From: Flavobacteriaceae bacterium YJPT1-3
Lineage (GTDB): Bacteria; Bacteroidota; Bacteroidia; Flavobacteriales; Flavobacteriaceae
Reading direction: 5' to 3'
DNA length: 64,000 nt
Assembly: GCA_029866965.1 (NCBI GenBank)
Contig: CP123444.1
Span: forward strand, 2,211,501 to 2,275,500
Position 1 is the first letter of the stretch. Each line of letters opens with the position of its first letter. A model generated the notes under the pieces. That model saw only the letters and a program-made list of their open reading frames with translations. It was not told the origin of the DNA and did not search any database. Positions 1-8,993 of this stretch are shown here, in pieces. A program made the position numbers and the translations under genes.

Positions 1-986
1 CCTTGATCGCTGTACACCCGGATAACGATCCCCAGGGAAAAGGCCTGGAGCAGGCCAAGGCCTATGCGGCAGCTACCGGTGGCCACCGAGCCGGAGTGCT
101 GGAATCTTCCTTTGTTGCGGAAGTGAAAAGCGATCTTATGGGTGAGCAAACCATCCTCTGTGGGGTGCTCCAAACCGGTTCCATCTTATCCTTTGACCGC
201 ATGGTGGAGCAGGGTATTGATCCCAATTACGCCGCTAAACTGATCCAATATGGTTGGGAAACCATCACTGAAGCCCTCAAGCATGGTGGTGTGACTCATA
301 TGATGGACCGACTCGATAATCCATCTAAGATCAAAGCATTTGAGTTGGCGGAGGAACTCAAAAGCATCATGCGTCCGCTCTTCCGGAAGCATATGGATGA
401 CATCATGAGTGGCCATTTCAGCAAAACCATGATGGAAGACTGGGCCAATGACGACAAGAATTTACTACAATGGCGAGCGGCCACAGGCGAAACTGCTTTT
501 GAAAAAACGCAGGCAGCCGATGCTCCAATCAGTGAACAGGAATATTTTGATCACGGAGTGTTACTGGTCGCCTTTGTTAAGTCAGGTGTTGAACTGGCCT
601 TTGAAACCATGACCGAGTCCGGCATCATTGAAGAAAGTGCGTATTATGAAAGCTTGCACGAAACTCCCCTGATCGCCAATACCATCGCCCGTAAGAAATT
701 ATTTGAGATGAATCGTATCATTTCAGACACCGCGGAATACGGCTGTTATTTGTTTGATCATGCCTGCAAGCCATTGTTGCGTGACTTTATGAAAACTGTC
801 GATACCCATGTGATCGGCACTGCTTACGCGAAAGACAATGCGGTGGACAATAAGCGGTTGATCGAGGTCAATCACGCCATTCGCAATCATCCGGTCGAGG
901 CCATTGGAGCCACGCTCAGAGCGAGTATGACCGCCATGAAAAAGATCGAACGGGTAGAAGCGCCTCAAGACGCCGTGCCGGCCTAA
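1..986 (+). CDS. ilvC: Ketol-acid reductoisomerase, class II, C-terminal part (5' end outside window)
   Basis: NADPH-dependent enzyme that isomerises and reduces 2-acetolactate or 2-aceto-2-hydroxybutyrate in valine, leucine and isoleucine synthesis (cytosolic). The frame is open at the left edge; the first complete codon is at base 3 and about 327 residues are present of the roughly 490 expected for the long, plant/E. coli-like class II form. Visible: the first metal-binding helix VKSDLMGEQ (Asp44 and Glu48 counted from the first codon here) and, further on, the duplicated C-terminal domain with [14 protein letters not shown] and IANTIARKK. The stop lies 2 bp before ilvA, so the two genes are co-transcribed, presumably at the end of an ilv operon that starts outside the window. 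The Rossmann NADPH domain is mostly missing because of the window edge. Confidence 0.97.
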   Translation, partial: LIAVHPDNDPQGKGLEQAKAYAAATGGHRAGVLESSFVAEVKSDLMGEQTILCGVLQTGSILSFDRMVEQGIDPNYAAKLIQYGWETITEALKHGGVTHMMDRLDNPSKIKAFELAEELKSIMRPLFRKHMDDIMSGHFSKTMMEDWANDDKNLLQWRAATGETAFEKTQAADAPISEQEYFDHGVLLVAFVKSGVELAFETMTESGIIEESAYYESLHETPLIANTIARKKLFEMNRIISDTAEYGCYLFDHACKPLLRDFMKTVDTHVIGTAYAKDNAVDNKRLIEVNHAIRNHPVEAIGATLRASMTAMKKIERVEAPQDAVPA

Positions 987-988
987 GT

Positions 989-2251
989 ATGGAAACTGAT
1001 ACCACCTATTTTCCGAGTCTCGCTGACATTAAAGCAGCGGCAGAGCGGGTAAGTGAGATTGCTACCGTGACACCGCTTGCGCCTAATTTCAGTTACTCGA
1101 AACGCTACAAAGCCGATATCTTTTTTAAAAGGGAGGATTTGCAGCAGGTGCGTTCGTATAAAATTAGAGGGGCGTATAACAAGATCAGTTCTTTATCTGC
1201 GGAAGAGCAGGAAAGGGGCGTCATTTGTGCCAGTGCTGGCAATCACGCTCAGGGAGTAGCCTTGGCCTGTGCCCGTTTAAATATTCAAGGTACTATCTAT
1301 ATGCCTGCACCTACACCCAAGCAAAAAGTGGAGCAGGTTCAGATGTTCGGTGATACGTGGATCGACATCGTCCTTACCGGCGATACTTTTGACGAAGCCA
1401 ATCATGCAGCCCAGGTAGCCAGTGAAACTCAGGGCAGTGTCATGGTGCCTCCTTTTGACGATGAAAAGATCATCGAGGGGCAGGCTACAGTGGGCCTGGA
1501 AATGATTAAACAGGCCGATCCACCGCTGGATTACGTCTTTGTGCCGGTGGGTGGCGGCGGACTCATAGCCGGCTTGAGTACGGTGTTTCACCTGCTCAGT
1601 CCGTCTACAAAGATCATTGGCGTTGAACCCCACGGTGCACCGGCGATGAAAAATTCTCTGGAGCAGGGTAAGAACATCAGTTTAGATCAGATCGAAAAGT
1701 TTGTAGACGGAGCTGCCGTACAGCGCGTTGGTGACCGGAATTTTAAGATCTGTCAGGAATTTGTGGAGGAAGTGGTCACCGTTCATGAAGGCTTGGTGTG
1801 CCAGACCATACTCGACCTGTACAACAAAGAAGCCATCGTCGTAGAGCCTGCCGGCGCATTAACCATAGCGGCCCTGGAACACTATGGGGATCGGCTGGAA
1901 GGAAAACGGGTGGCTTGTGTGGTGAGTGGCAGCAACAACGACATCACACGTACCGCAGAGATTAAAGAACGGGCCTTGCTTTATCGTGGACTCAAACATT
2001 ACTTCATCATTCAATTCCCCCAGCGGGCTGGTGCCCTCAAAGAATTTGTCGCTGAGATTCTAAGCCCTCAGGATGACATCACCTATTTTGAATACTCCAA
2101 AAAAACGAGTCGGGAGTTTGCTCCTGCTGTGGTAGGCATCGAACTGGAGGATAAAGCGGATCTGGAACAGTTGATCCAGCGGATGAAACACAAAGGTTTT
2201 TTTGGGGAATACCTGAATGACAAACCGCATTTATTTGAATTTCTTATTTAA
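989..2251 (+). CDS. ilvA: Threonine ammonia-lyase (threonine dehydratase), biosynthetic
   Basis: PLP enzyme converting threonine to 2-oxobutanoate and ammonia, the committed step of isoleucine synthesis. The 420-residue protein has the PLP lysine in SYKIRG (Lys58), the SAGNHAQG loop at 82-89 and the glycine-rich phosphate loop GGGG at 188-191. After about residue 333 comes one ACT-like regulatory domain (FIIQFPQRAGALKEF), so this is the shorter single-regulatory-domain form found in Bacillus and Corynebacterium rather than the double-ACT E. coli form. It starts 2 bp after ilvC. Feedback control by isoleucine through the C-terminal domain is expected from the family, not shown here. Confidence 0.96.
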   Translation: METDTTYFPSLADIKAAAERVSEIATVTPLAPNFSYSKRYKADIFFKREDLQQVRSYKIRGAYNKISSLSAEEQERGVICASAGNHAQGVALACARLNIQGTIYMPAPTPKQKVEQVQMFGDTWIDIVLTGDTFDEANHAAQVASETQGSVMVPPFDDEKIIEGQATVGLEMIKQADPPLDYVFVPVGGGGLIAGLSTVFHLLSPSTKIIGVEPHGAPAMKNSLEQGKNISLDQIEKFVDGAAVQRVGDRNFKICQEFVEEVVTVHEGLVCQTILDLYNKEAIVVEPAGALTIAALEHYGDRLEGKRVACVVSGSNNDITRTAEIKERALLYRGLKHYFIIQFPQRAGALKEFVAEILSPQDDITYFEYSKKTSREFAPAVVGIELEDKADLEQLIQRMKHKGFFGEYLNDKPHLFEFLI

Positions 2252-2278
2252 ATCTTAAGCCATCAACACCCATCTCCT

Positions 2279-3883
2279 ATGAGTCAAGTCGCCCATTCTT
2301 TAGAAATACCTAAGCAATACCAAGTGCAGCCATTGCATGAAAACCGCTATTTGATCAATGGAGAATTACGCAGCTGGTCGGGCAAAAGGGCGGAAGTTCA
2401 TTCCGGGATCTATACCAAGAAAAAAGACGGCACCGTGGGACCTGCTCATTTGGGATCAGTGCCTGCTTTGGGAGAAAAAGAGGCTCTGGAGGCTCTAGAA
2501 GCGGCTCGAAAGGCTTATGATCAGGGGCAGGGCGAATGGCCAACCATGAAGGTGGCCGCCCGTATCGCCTGTATGCAGCGCTTCGTCGACTTGATGAAGA
2601 AAGAGCGAACTCCGGTGGTCAACTGGCTGATGTGGGAAATTGGAAAGACCTTACCCGATTCAGAAAAAGAATTTGACCGTACGGTCGAATACATTGAAGA
2701 TACCATTGAGGAATACAAAAACATGGATCGGGATAGTGCCCGCTTCGAAAAGCACGCCGGTATTCATGCGCACATCCGTCGCGGACCTTTAGGAGTCGTA
2801 CTCTGTTTGGGACCTTATAATTACCCGCTAAACGAGACCTTTTGCTTGTTAATTCCGGCTTTGATCATGGGGAATACGGCCATTTTTAAACCGGCTAAGC
2901 ATGGCGTTCTGCTTATTAGTCCGTTGCTGGACGCCTTTCGCGAAAGCTTTCCCAAAGGAGTGGTCAATATCATTTATGGCCGTGGGCGTGAAGTCGCTGC
3001 TCCCATCATGAAGACAGGTCTGGTCGATGTATTGGCTCTGATTGGGCATAGCTCCTCCGCCAACGCCTTGCAGAACCTACATCCCAAGAAAAACCGACTG
3101 CGTCTGGTCTTAGGACTGGAAGCCAAGAATCCGGCCATCATCCTGCCCGATGCTGATCTCGATCTGACCGTTGCCGAGTGCATTAATGGTACCCTTTCCT
3201 TTAATGGCCAGCGCTGTACCGCCCTCAAGGTGATCTATGTGCATGAAGACATTCGTAAAGCGTTCAATGCCAAGTTTGCAGCGGCTGTAGATGCCTTAAC
3301 CTACGGCCTGCCCTGGGAAGATGGGGTCAAATTGACTCCGTTGCCGGAACCGTCTAAACCAGACTACATTAAAGACCTGATCACTGATGCCCAGGCCAAA
3401 GGTGCTAAAATATTGAATAAGCGGGGCGGCGATATGTCGGCTAATTATGCCTATCCGGCGGTGCTCTATCCTGTGTCTAAAGACATGAACGTCTATGAGG
3501 AAGAACAATTCGGTCCGGTGATCCCCATTTTATCGTTTAAAGACATTCAGGAGCCTTTAGACGATATGGCGGAATCCAACTATGGGCAACAGGTCAGCCT
3601 GTTTGGACGGGATGTGAATCAGCTCGCACCTTTGATCGATACGCTGGTCAATCTGGTTTGCCGCGTCAACTTGAACAGTTCCTGTCAGCGAGGCCCCGAT
3701 GTTTATCCCTTTACCGGTAGAAAAGATTCAGCAGTGAGTACCTTGAGTGTTCATGATGCCCTGCGCTCGTTCTCGATCAGGACTTTTGTAGCGTCTAAAG
3801 ACAATGCTTACAACAACGCGATACTCAATGATCTGATGGACAGTAAAAAGTCCAATTTCGTAAGCACAGATTATTTGTTATAG
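2279..3883 (+). CDS. gapN: NADP-dependent glyceraldehyde-3-phosphate dehydrogenase (non-phosphorylating, aldehyde dehydrogenase family)
   Basis: Aldehyde dehydrogenase superfamily member of 534 residues. Visible landmarks are GPYNYP at 178-183, FKPAK at 203-207 (cofactor site), catalytic Cys313 in [10 protein letters not shown] and a Glu281 in LGLEAKNPA, where most relatives have ELGGK. The C-terminal [18 protein letters not shown] matches the QRGPDxFPFxGxK signature that separates GapN from other aldehyde dehydrogenases; this is the main reason for the call. GapN oxidises glyceraldehyde-3-phosphate straight to 3-phosphoglycerate, giving NADPH but no ATP. It begins 27 bp after ilvA on the same strand and may be read with it. 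Substrate is inferred from family signatures. It carries a one-mismatch copy of the GCTTTCGCGAAAGC palindrome at 2934-2947. Confidence 0.85.
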   Translation: MSQVAHSLEIPKQYQVQPLHENRYLINGELRSWSGKRAEVHSGIYTKKKDGTVGPAHLGSVPALGEKEALEALEAARKAYDQGQGEWPTMKVAARIACMQRFVDLMKKERTPVVNWLMWEIGKTLPDSEKEFDRTVEYIEDTIEEYKNMDRDSARFEKHAGIHAHIRRGPLGVVLCLGPYNYPLNETFCLLIPALIMGNTAIFKPAKHGVLLISPLLDAFRESFPKGVVNIIYGRGREVAAPIMKTGLVDVLALIGHSSSANALQNLHPKKNRLRLVLGLEAKNPAIILPDADLDLTVAECINGTLSFNGQRCTALKVIYVHEDIRKAFNAKFAAAVDALTYGLPWEDGVKLTPLPEPSKPDYIKDLITDAQAKGAKILNKRGGDMSANYAYPAVLYPVSKDMNVYEEEQFGPVIPILSFKDIQEPLDDMAESNYGQQVSLFGRDVNQLAPLIDTLVNLVCRVNLNSSCQRGPDVYPFTGRKDSAVSTLSVHDALRSFSIRTFVASKDNAYNNAILNDLMDSKKSNFVSTDYLL

Positions 3884-4020
3884 TAAGCAAACCCGGTGAT
3901 TGGGGATTTGACAATCGCAGCCTTGTTTTGTTGCGAATCTCATAATAATCACACTAATCCTAGATTTTTAGCAGTTGTCTCTGTTCTGATTGCTAGAAGT
4001 TTATATCTTTAATCTATACT

Positions 4021-4137
4021 ATGAAGCATACGCTGGTACATATCACACAAACGATCCTTGAGCTCCTTCAAGGTGCTGCGGCTTTACGCCCTGTGATGAT
4101 TCCTGTACGCCGCCGTACGTTGCGCCGCCGCCCGTAA
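4021..4137 (+). CDS. Candidate arginine leader peptide (38 aa, two RRR blocks before the stop)
   Basis: Short frame from ATG 4021 to TAA 4135-4137, about 90 bp before the first gene of the arginine operon. Seven of its last 16 codons are arginine: one CGC at codon 23, then CGC-CGC-CGT at 30-32 and CGC-CGC-CGC at 35-37, giving the ending PVRRRTLRRRP. This layout, regulatory codons just before the stop followed by foldable RNA and a T run, is what ribosome-mediated attenuators look like in his, trp or leu operons. Function is inferred; the peptide itself is probably of no consequence. A weak -7-like TATCTTTA lies at 4004-4011, so the transcript would start very close to this ATG. No other gene is visible in 3884-4224. 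Confidence 0.6.
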   Translation: MKHTLVHITQTILELLQGAAALRPVMIPVRRRTLRRRP

Positions 4138-4193
4138 GGGTGCGTTCAATTTCTGGAACCCAGGTGAGTCCGGTTCTCAATTCCCATTTTTTT
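4138..4193 (+). promoter_or_regulatory. Candidate attenuator: mutually exclusive stems and T7 run after the Arg-rich leader
   Basis: Immediately after the leader stop, GAACCC at 4156-4161 can pair upstream with GGG (4138-4140) plus TTC (4145-4147), or downstream as GAACC with GGTTC at 4172-4176. A second arrangement pairs TGGAA (4154-4158) with TTCC(C)A (4181-4186), enclosing TGAG/CTCA (4165-4168 with 4176-4179), and is followed directly by seven T at 4187-4193. The stems are short and the fold was judged by eye only. The downstream structure with its T run would be the terminator and the upstream pairing its competitor. Confidence 0.45.
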
Positions 4194-4224
4194 CTCTAAT
4201 TATTCACGATAAGAATTCCGCCTT

Positions 4225-4866
4225 ATGGATATTGTTATTGCTAATCAATCACACAGTCATTACGCGCCCATCATTTGCGACACCATAGCCGCCAGTGCTC
4301 AGGTACGCGGTACCGGCATAGCGCGCAGGACTCCAGCCTATATCCTCACCAAAATGGAAAACGGGAATGCGGTCATCGCCTTGGACGGTGAAACTTTCGC
4401 CGGTTTCTGCTATATCGAAGCCTGGGGACACGAAAAATTTGTGGCCAACTCCGGACTCATCGTGCATCCGGATTATCGGGGTCAGGGTTTGGCCAAGAAG
4501 ATCAAGAAAGCCATTTTCGAGCATTCGCGAAAAAAATATCCGGCCGCCAAGATCTTTGGGATCACCACTGGACTTGCGGTCATGAAGATCAATTCAGACC
4601 TGGGGTATAAGCCGGTCACCTTTTCCGAACTGACCGACGATCAAGCCTTCTGGAATGGCTGTCAAACCTGTAAGAATTACGATGTACTCCAACGCACAGA
4701 GCAGAAAATGTGTTTGTGTACGGGCATGCTCTATGATCCGGCAGTAGAAGAAAAGAAAAAAGAAAAGGATAAGGAACAGGTAAATGGAAAAGCTTTTCAG
4801 CGGCTAAAAAGTATTAAGCAGCACCTGTTTTTACCCAAGAAAGACAAGAATAATGAGACGGCTTAG
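4225..4866 (+). CDS. GNAT-family N-acyltransferase heading the arginine operon (probable glutamate N-acyltransferase)
   Basis: A 213-residue protein with a GNAT core: acyl-CoA loop HPDYRGQGLAKK (Arg85, Gly86, Gly88) preceded by the strand GLIVHP. After the GNAT core comes a cysteine pair CQTC (146, 149) and a CLC (163, 165), which could bind a metal, then a lysine-rich tail. It is 18 bp upstream of argG. The operon otherwise has all steps for the N-acylated ornithine route except the first, so the natural assignment is glutamate N-acetyl- or N-succinyltransferase (the argA role). That function is inferred from position; sequence alone only supports GNAT. It lacks the amino-acid-kinase domain of classical ArgA. 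Confidence 0.75.
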   Translation: MDIVIANQSHSHYAPIICDTIAASAQVRGTGIARRTPAYILTKMENGNAVIALDGETFAGFCYIEAWGHEKFVANSGLIVHPDYRGQGLAKKIKKAIFEHSRKKYPAAKIFGITTGLAVMKINSDLGYKPVTFSELTDDQAFWNGCQTCKNYDVLQRTEQKMCLCTGMLYDPAVEEKKKEKDKEQVNGKAFQRLKSIKQHLFLPKKDKNNETA

Positions 4867-4884
4867 TCTCCAGAATAAGATTCT

Positions 4885-6069
4885 ATGAAAAAAATAGTAT
4901 TAGCCTATAGCGGCGGCCTTGACACCTCGTATTGCGCGGTGCTGCTGAGTCAGCAAGGTCATGAAGTGCATGCAGTCAGTGTAAATACCGGAGGGTTTTC
5001 TGCTCAGGAGATCGACCTGATCAAAGGAAAAGCCCTGACAATGGGAGTTAAGTCGTATGTGAATATCCATGCGGTGGAAACCTATTATGAGAAAGTCGTC
5101 AAGTATTTGATCTATGGGAATGTGCTTAAGAACAATACTTATCCCTTGTCGGTTAGTGCAGAACGGGTGGTGCAAGCCATGGAAATTATCAATTACGCCA
5201 AGGAGATTGGAGCTGATGCCGTAGCGCACGGAAGTACCGGTGCCGGAAACGACCAGGTGCGCTTCGACATGATTTTCCAGACTCTGGCTCCGGAAATCGA
5301 GATCATTACCCCCATACGGGATGGTTCGCTTTCGCGAAAGCAGGAAATTGAATACCTACAGGAAAACGGCGTCGACCTCTCTTGGGAGAAGGCGCAGTAC
5401 TCCGTCAATAAGGGTTTATGGGGCACCAGTGTGGGCGGTAAAGAAACCCTGACCTCCAGAGAGGGGCTACCGGAAGAGGCTTATCCAAGTCCGTTGACGA
5501 AATCCAAAGCAGAACCAGTCACCTTAAAATTTGAAGCCGGAGAGCTGGTTGGGGTTAATGATCACTTTGGACAACCCCATGAGAACATCGAAGCTTTAGA
5601 GTCCCTGGCCAAGGGCTTCGGGATCGGGCGAGATATCCACGTAGGCGATACCATCGTGGGCATCAAGGGGCGTGTAGGCTTTGAGGCCGCCGCACCGCTA
5701 ATGATCTTGAAAGCCCATCATCTGCTGGAAAAACATACGTTGAGTAAATGGCAGTTGCAGCACAAAGACAACCTGGCTTCCTGGTACGGCATGCATTTGC
5801 ATGAGGGCCTGTATCTGGATCCTGTCATGCGGGATATAGAAGCTTTTCTGCAGAGCAGTCAAAAGCAGGTCAGTGGTAGTGTCTATCTGAATCTGTACCC
5901 CCGTCATTTTGAATTGACGGGAATTGAATCTCCCAACGACCTGATGCAATCCAAATTTGGTCAGTACGGGGAGGAAAATCTAAGCTGGACTGCAGAGGAG
6001 GTCAAAGGTTTTATTAAGGTCAATAGTACGGCGACCAAGATCCATCACCAACTCAGCGCACAAGCATGA
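4885..6069 (+). CDS. argG: Argininosuccinate synthase
   Basis: ATP-dependent ligase joining citrulline and aspartate. 394 residues, the usual length. The PP-loop SGGLDTS is at residues 9-15 and HGSTGAGNDQ, the second nucleotide/citrulline loop, at 115-124. It follows the GNAT gene by 18 bp and its stop overlaps the argC start (ATGA). The coding sequence contains an exact copy of the palindrome GCTTTCGCGAAAGC at 5328-5341, read as LSRK. Confidence 0.97.
   Translation: MKKIVLAYSGGLDTSYCAVLLSQQGHEVHAVSVNTGGFSAQEIDLIKGKALTMGVKSYVNIHAVETYYEKVVKYLIYGNVLKNNTYPLSVSAERVVQAMEIINYAKEIGADAVAHGSTGAGNDQVRFDMIFQTLAPEIEIITPIRDGSLSRKQEIEYLQENGVDLSWEKAQYSVNKGLWGTSVGGKETLTSREGLPEEAYPSPLTKSKAEPVTLKFEAGELVGVNDHFGQPHENIEALESLAKGFGIGRDIHVGDTIVGIKGRVGFEAAAPLMILKAHHLLEKHTLSKWQLQHKDNLASWYGMHLHEGLYLDPVMRDIEAFLQSSQKQVSGSVYLNLYPRHFELTGIESPNDLMQSKFGQYGEENLSWTAEEVKGFIKVNSTATKIHHQLSAQA
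5328..5341. repeat. GCTTTCGCGAAAGC palindrome in argG
   Basis: Exact copy, read LSRK. Confidence 0.95.
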
Positions 6070-7039
6070 TCAGTGTTGGCATCATAGGAGGCGCCGGCTA
6101 TACTGCTGGAGAATTGATCCGATTGTTGGTTTTTCATCCGGAGGTGGAACTGCGGTTTGTGTACAGCAGCAGCCAGGCCGGTCAGCCCATCGCGTACACC
6201 CATGGAGACCTCACGGGGGTCACGGACCAGCGCTTTACCGATGAGGTTAAGACCGATGTGGACGTGCTTTTTCTTTGTCTGGGACATGGAAAATCCAAAG
6301 CTTTTTGGAAGCAAATCCCTTACCTGTGCAAACCAAGATCATCGATCTCAGTACCGATTTCCGGGCAAAAGAGGAGGCGTATTTTGAAGAGAAAAGCTTT
6401 ATGTACGGACTGCCAGAACTAAATCGAGAAGCCATACGGAAGGCTAATGCTATCGCCAATCCGGGCTGTTTTGCTACGGCCATTCAATTGGCGCTGCTGC
6501 CCTTGGCTCAGGATCAACAGCTCAACCCATCGGTGCATGTGCACGCGGTCACCGGCGCTACCGGCGCGGGAACTTCGCTCAGCAGTACGGGACATTTTGC
6601 CTGGAGGGATAATAATTTTTCCTACTACAAGCCTTTCATTCATCAGCATTTGGAAGAGATCGAGCAGTCTCTGGAGCAGGTGGGCCAAAGGCCGGACCGC
6701 TTGCATTTCCTTCCACATCGCGGGAATTTTTCCAGAGGTATTTTTGCGACGGTCTATTTGACCTATGATCATTCTCTGGCAGAAGCCAAAGCCCAATTTG
6801 AACGCTTTTATCAGGATGCAGCTTTTACCCATCTTTCCGATCAACCGCTCCATCTCAAGCAGGTGATCAATACGAATAAGGCCCTGTTGCATTTGCATAA
6901 GCATGACGATCAATTACTGATCACCAGTATTATCGACAATCTGCTGAAGGGAGCGTCGGGTCAGGCGGTACAGAATATGAATTTAATGTTCGGACTGGAA
7001 GAAACCACCGGACTGCTTTTGAAAGGAAGCTACTTTTAA
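6066..7039 (+). pseudogene. argC: N-acyl-gamma-glutamyl-phosphate reductase, frame broken by an apparent 1-nt deletion
   Basis: NADPH-dependent reductase of the N-acylglutamyl-phosphate step. The N-terminal part (GIIGGAGYTAGELIRLL, dinucleotide site) reads in frame from ATG 6066 to GHGKSKAF; the rest (LEANPLPVQTKIIDLSTDFR onward, with the catalytic Cys in ANPGCFATA) continues in another frame. The break is at a run of five T at 6302-6306. Adding one T gives 975 bp and a 324-residue protein, exactly the family length, with no other defect. As written, translation would stop near 6422. A sequencing or assembly indel in the homopolymer, a real mutation, or slippage at the T run are all possible. 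It overlaps argG by 4 bp and is followed 11 bp later by proC. Confidence 0.9.
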
Positions 7040-7050
7040 CGACTAGCAGT

Positions 7051-7851
7051 ATGAAAATAGCCATTATAGGAGCCGGAAATTTAGGATTGTCGATCGCCAA
7101 GGGCTTGATCGTAAACAATACTATTACTTCTTTGTATCTGACCAAGCGTTCTCTGGAGACCATTAAATCCTACGGGACTTACAAAAACGTCACCCTGACT
7201 TCAGATAATGTGAAGGCAGTTCAGCAGTCGGATATTCTCCTATTTGCGGTACAACCGGCTCAATTCAAAGCGATTTTGGAAGAAATCGAACCCCATCTGA
7301 CCGAAAAACACGTGTTGATCTCTACCATTACCGGTTTTCAGATCGCACAAATGGAAGCCATCGTAGGGGAGGAACGCTTTATCATTCGCAGCATGCCCAA
7401 CACAGCTATTGCGGTGGCTAAATCCATGACCTGCTTGTGCAGCAATGTGCAGGGGACCAAGCGTATCAAAATTGCGGAAGCTATTTTCAATGGATTAGGA
7501 ACCACGGCCATTATTGAAGAACAGTTGATGCAGGCCGCCACGGTGGTCTGTGCCAGTGGAATTGCCTTTTGGATGCGTTTGATACGTGCTACCACTCAGG
7601 CAGCCATTCAATTGGGCTTTGATGCCGAAGAAGCTCAGAAAATGGCCATGCATACCTGTGAAGGAGCCGCCGCCTTACTTATCGAATCCGGGAATCATCC
7701 AGAGCAGGAGATCGATAAAGTGACCACGCCCAGAGGCTGCACCATAGAAGGTTTAAACGAAATGGAACACAAAGGGCTCAGCTCTTCCCTGATCCAGGGA
7801 ATGGTTGCCTCCTATGCCAAGATCAACACCATCAAGAGCCGGCAGTTATGA
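7051..7851 (+). CDS. proC: Pyrroline-5-carboxylate reductase
   Basis: NAD(P)H enzyme reducing 1-pyrroline-5-carboxylate to proline. 266 residues, typical for the family. Rossmann motif GAGNLG is at 7-12; the SMPNTAI motif and the C-terminal helical region with TTPRGCTIEGLNEME are present. It sits inside the arginine operon, 11 bp after argC and overlapping argD by 4 bp (ATGA), which couples proline formation to arginine-pathway expression. proA and proB are not in the window. Confidence 0.95.
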   Translation: MKIAIIGAGNLGLSIAKGLIVNNTITSLYLTKRSLETIKSYGTYKNVTLTSDNVKAVQQSDILLFAVQPAQFKAILEEIEPHLTEKHVLISTITGFQIAQMEAIVGEERFIIRSMPNTAIAVAKSMTCLCSNVQGTKRIKIAEAIFNGLGTTAIIEEQLMQAATVVCASGIAFWMRLIRATTQAAIQLGFDAEEAQKMAMHTCEGAAALLIESGNHPEQEIDKVTTPRGCTIEGLNEMEHKGLSSSLIQGMVASYAKINTIKSRQL

Positions 7852-8993
7852 GTTTATTTCAGGTCTATCCATTGTACGACGTCACCCCCGAAAGGGCCGA
7901 AGACGTATTTGTATATGATGATCAGGGTACCCAGTACCTCGATCTCTATGGTGGGCATGCCGTGATCTCTATCGGGCACTGCCATCCGCACTTTACGGAA
8001 CAATTAAAGAAACAATTAGAAAACTTGCCTTTTTACAGCAACGCGGTCAAAAATCCGGTACAGGAGCTGCTTTCGCGAAAGCTTACCCAGCAATCGGCCT
8101 GTCCCGAGTATCAGCTGTTTCTATGCAGCAGTGGGGCAGAGGCTAATGAAAATGCCTTGAAATTGGCTTCGTTTCATACCGGGCGCAGCCAGGTGATCGC
8201 TTTTCACAACAGCTTCCACGGTCGGACTTCAGCGGCCGTGGCCGCTACGGATAATAAGGCGATCATAGCCCCCATTAACGCTCAGCAGGAAGTGGCTTTT
8301 CTCCCGTTAGGCGATCTGGAACGACTCGAAAAAGAATTGGTCAGACAGAAAGCTTGCGCCGTCATTCTGGAATTTATACAAGGAGTAGGTGGCCTGGACG
8401 AAAGTAGTGCTGAATTTTATAAAGGAGTAGCCCGCTTGTGTAAAAAATACGGCAGCTGTCTCATTGCTGATGAAGTACAGGCAGGCTTTGGTAGAACAGG
8501 AGATTTTTTTGCTTTTCAGAAGTATGACATTAAGCCTGATATCATATCGATGGCTAAGGGCATGGGAAATGGATTTCCGGTGGGCGGGATACTCATCCAC
8601 CCTGATATCAAGGCCAGTCACGGTTTATTGGGGACCACCTTTGGAGGCAATCATTTGGCGTGTACCGCCTCTTTGGCCGTGCTGCACGTACTGGAAGATC
8701 AGCAATTACTGCCGCACGCTTTGGAGATGGAAGATTACTTTAGAGCCAAGGCTGCTCATGTGCCGGAAATCAAAAAGATCAAAGGTCGGGGACTCATGCT
8801 GGGGCTTGAATTCGAATTTGAAGTGGGGGAACTGAGAAAAAAACTCATCTACGACAAGCACATCTTTACCGGTGGGGCCAAAAACAAAAAGCTCTTACGT
8901 ATCCTGCCCCCATTAACCCTACAGCAAGAGCACATCGATTTCTTTTTTAAAGCATTACGAGAATCTTTAAATCACTTACCTCAGGGCTCATGA
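7848..8993 (+). CDS. argD: N-acetyl- (or N-succinyl-) ornithine aminotransferase
   Basis: Class III PLP aminotransferase of 381 residues, exchanging the amino group between glutamate and the N-acyl-ornithine semialdehyde. Visible: SSGAEAN at 94-100 (phosphate contacts), NSFHGRT at 121-127, Asp208 in ADEVQAGFGR (pyridine nitrogen) and the Schiff-base Lys237 in SMAKGMGNGFPVGG. Start ATG overlaps the proC stop and its own stop overlaps the next gene (ATGA at both ends). It carries an exact palindrome copy at 8069-8082, read as LSRK. Whether acetyl or succinyl is used depends on the neighbouring transcarbamylase. Confidence 0.95.
   Translation: MSLFQVYPLYDVTPERAEDVFVYDDQGTQYLDLYGGHAVISIGHCHPHFTEQLKKQLENLPFYSNAVKNPVQELLSRKLTQQSACPEYQLFLCSSGAEANENALKLASFHTGRSQVIAFHNSFHGRTSAAVAATDNKAIIAPINAQQEVAFLPLGDLERLEKELVRQKACAVILEFIQGVGGLDESSAEFYKGVARLCKKYGSCLIADEVQAGFGRTGDFFAFQKYDIKPDIISMAKGMGNGFPVGGILIHPDIKASHGLLGTTFGGNHLACTASLAVLHVLEDQQLLPHALEMEDYFRAKAAHVPEIKKIKGRGLMLGLEFEFEVGELRKKLIYDKHIFTGGAKNKKLLRILPPLTLQQEHIDFFFKALRESLNHLPQGS
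8069..8082. repeat. GCTTTCGCGAAAGC palindrome in argD
   Basis: Exact copy, read LSRK. Confidence 0.95.

Noticed and set aside
6419-6913. 164-codon frame opposite argC
   Set aside because: Shadow of the second half of argC, which is well conserved (ANPGCFATA and downstream).
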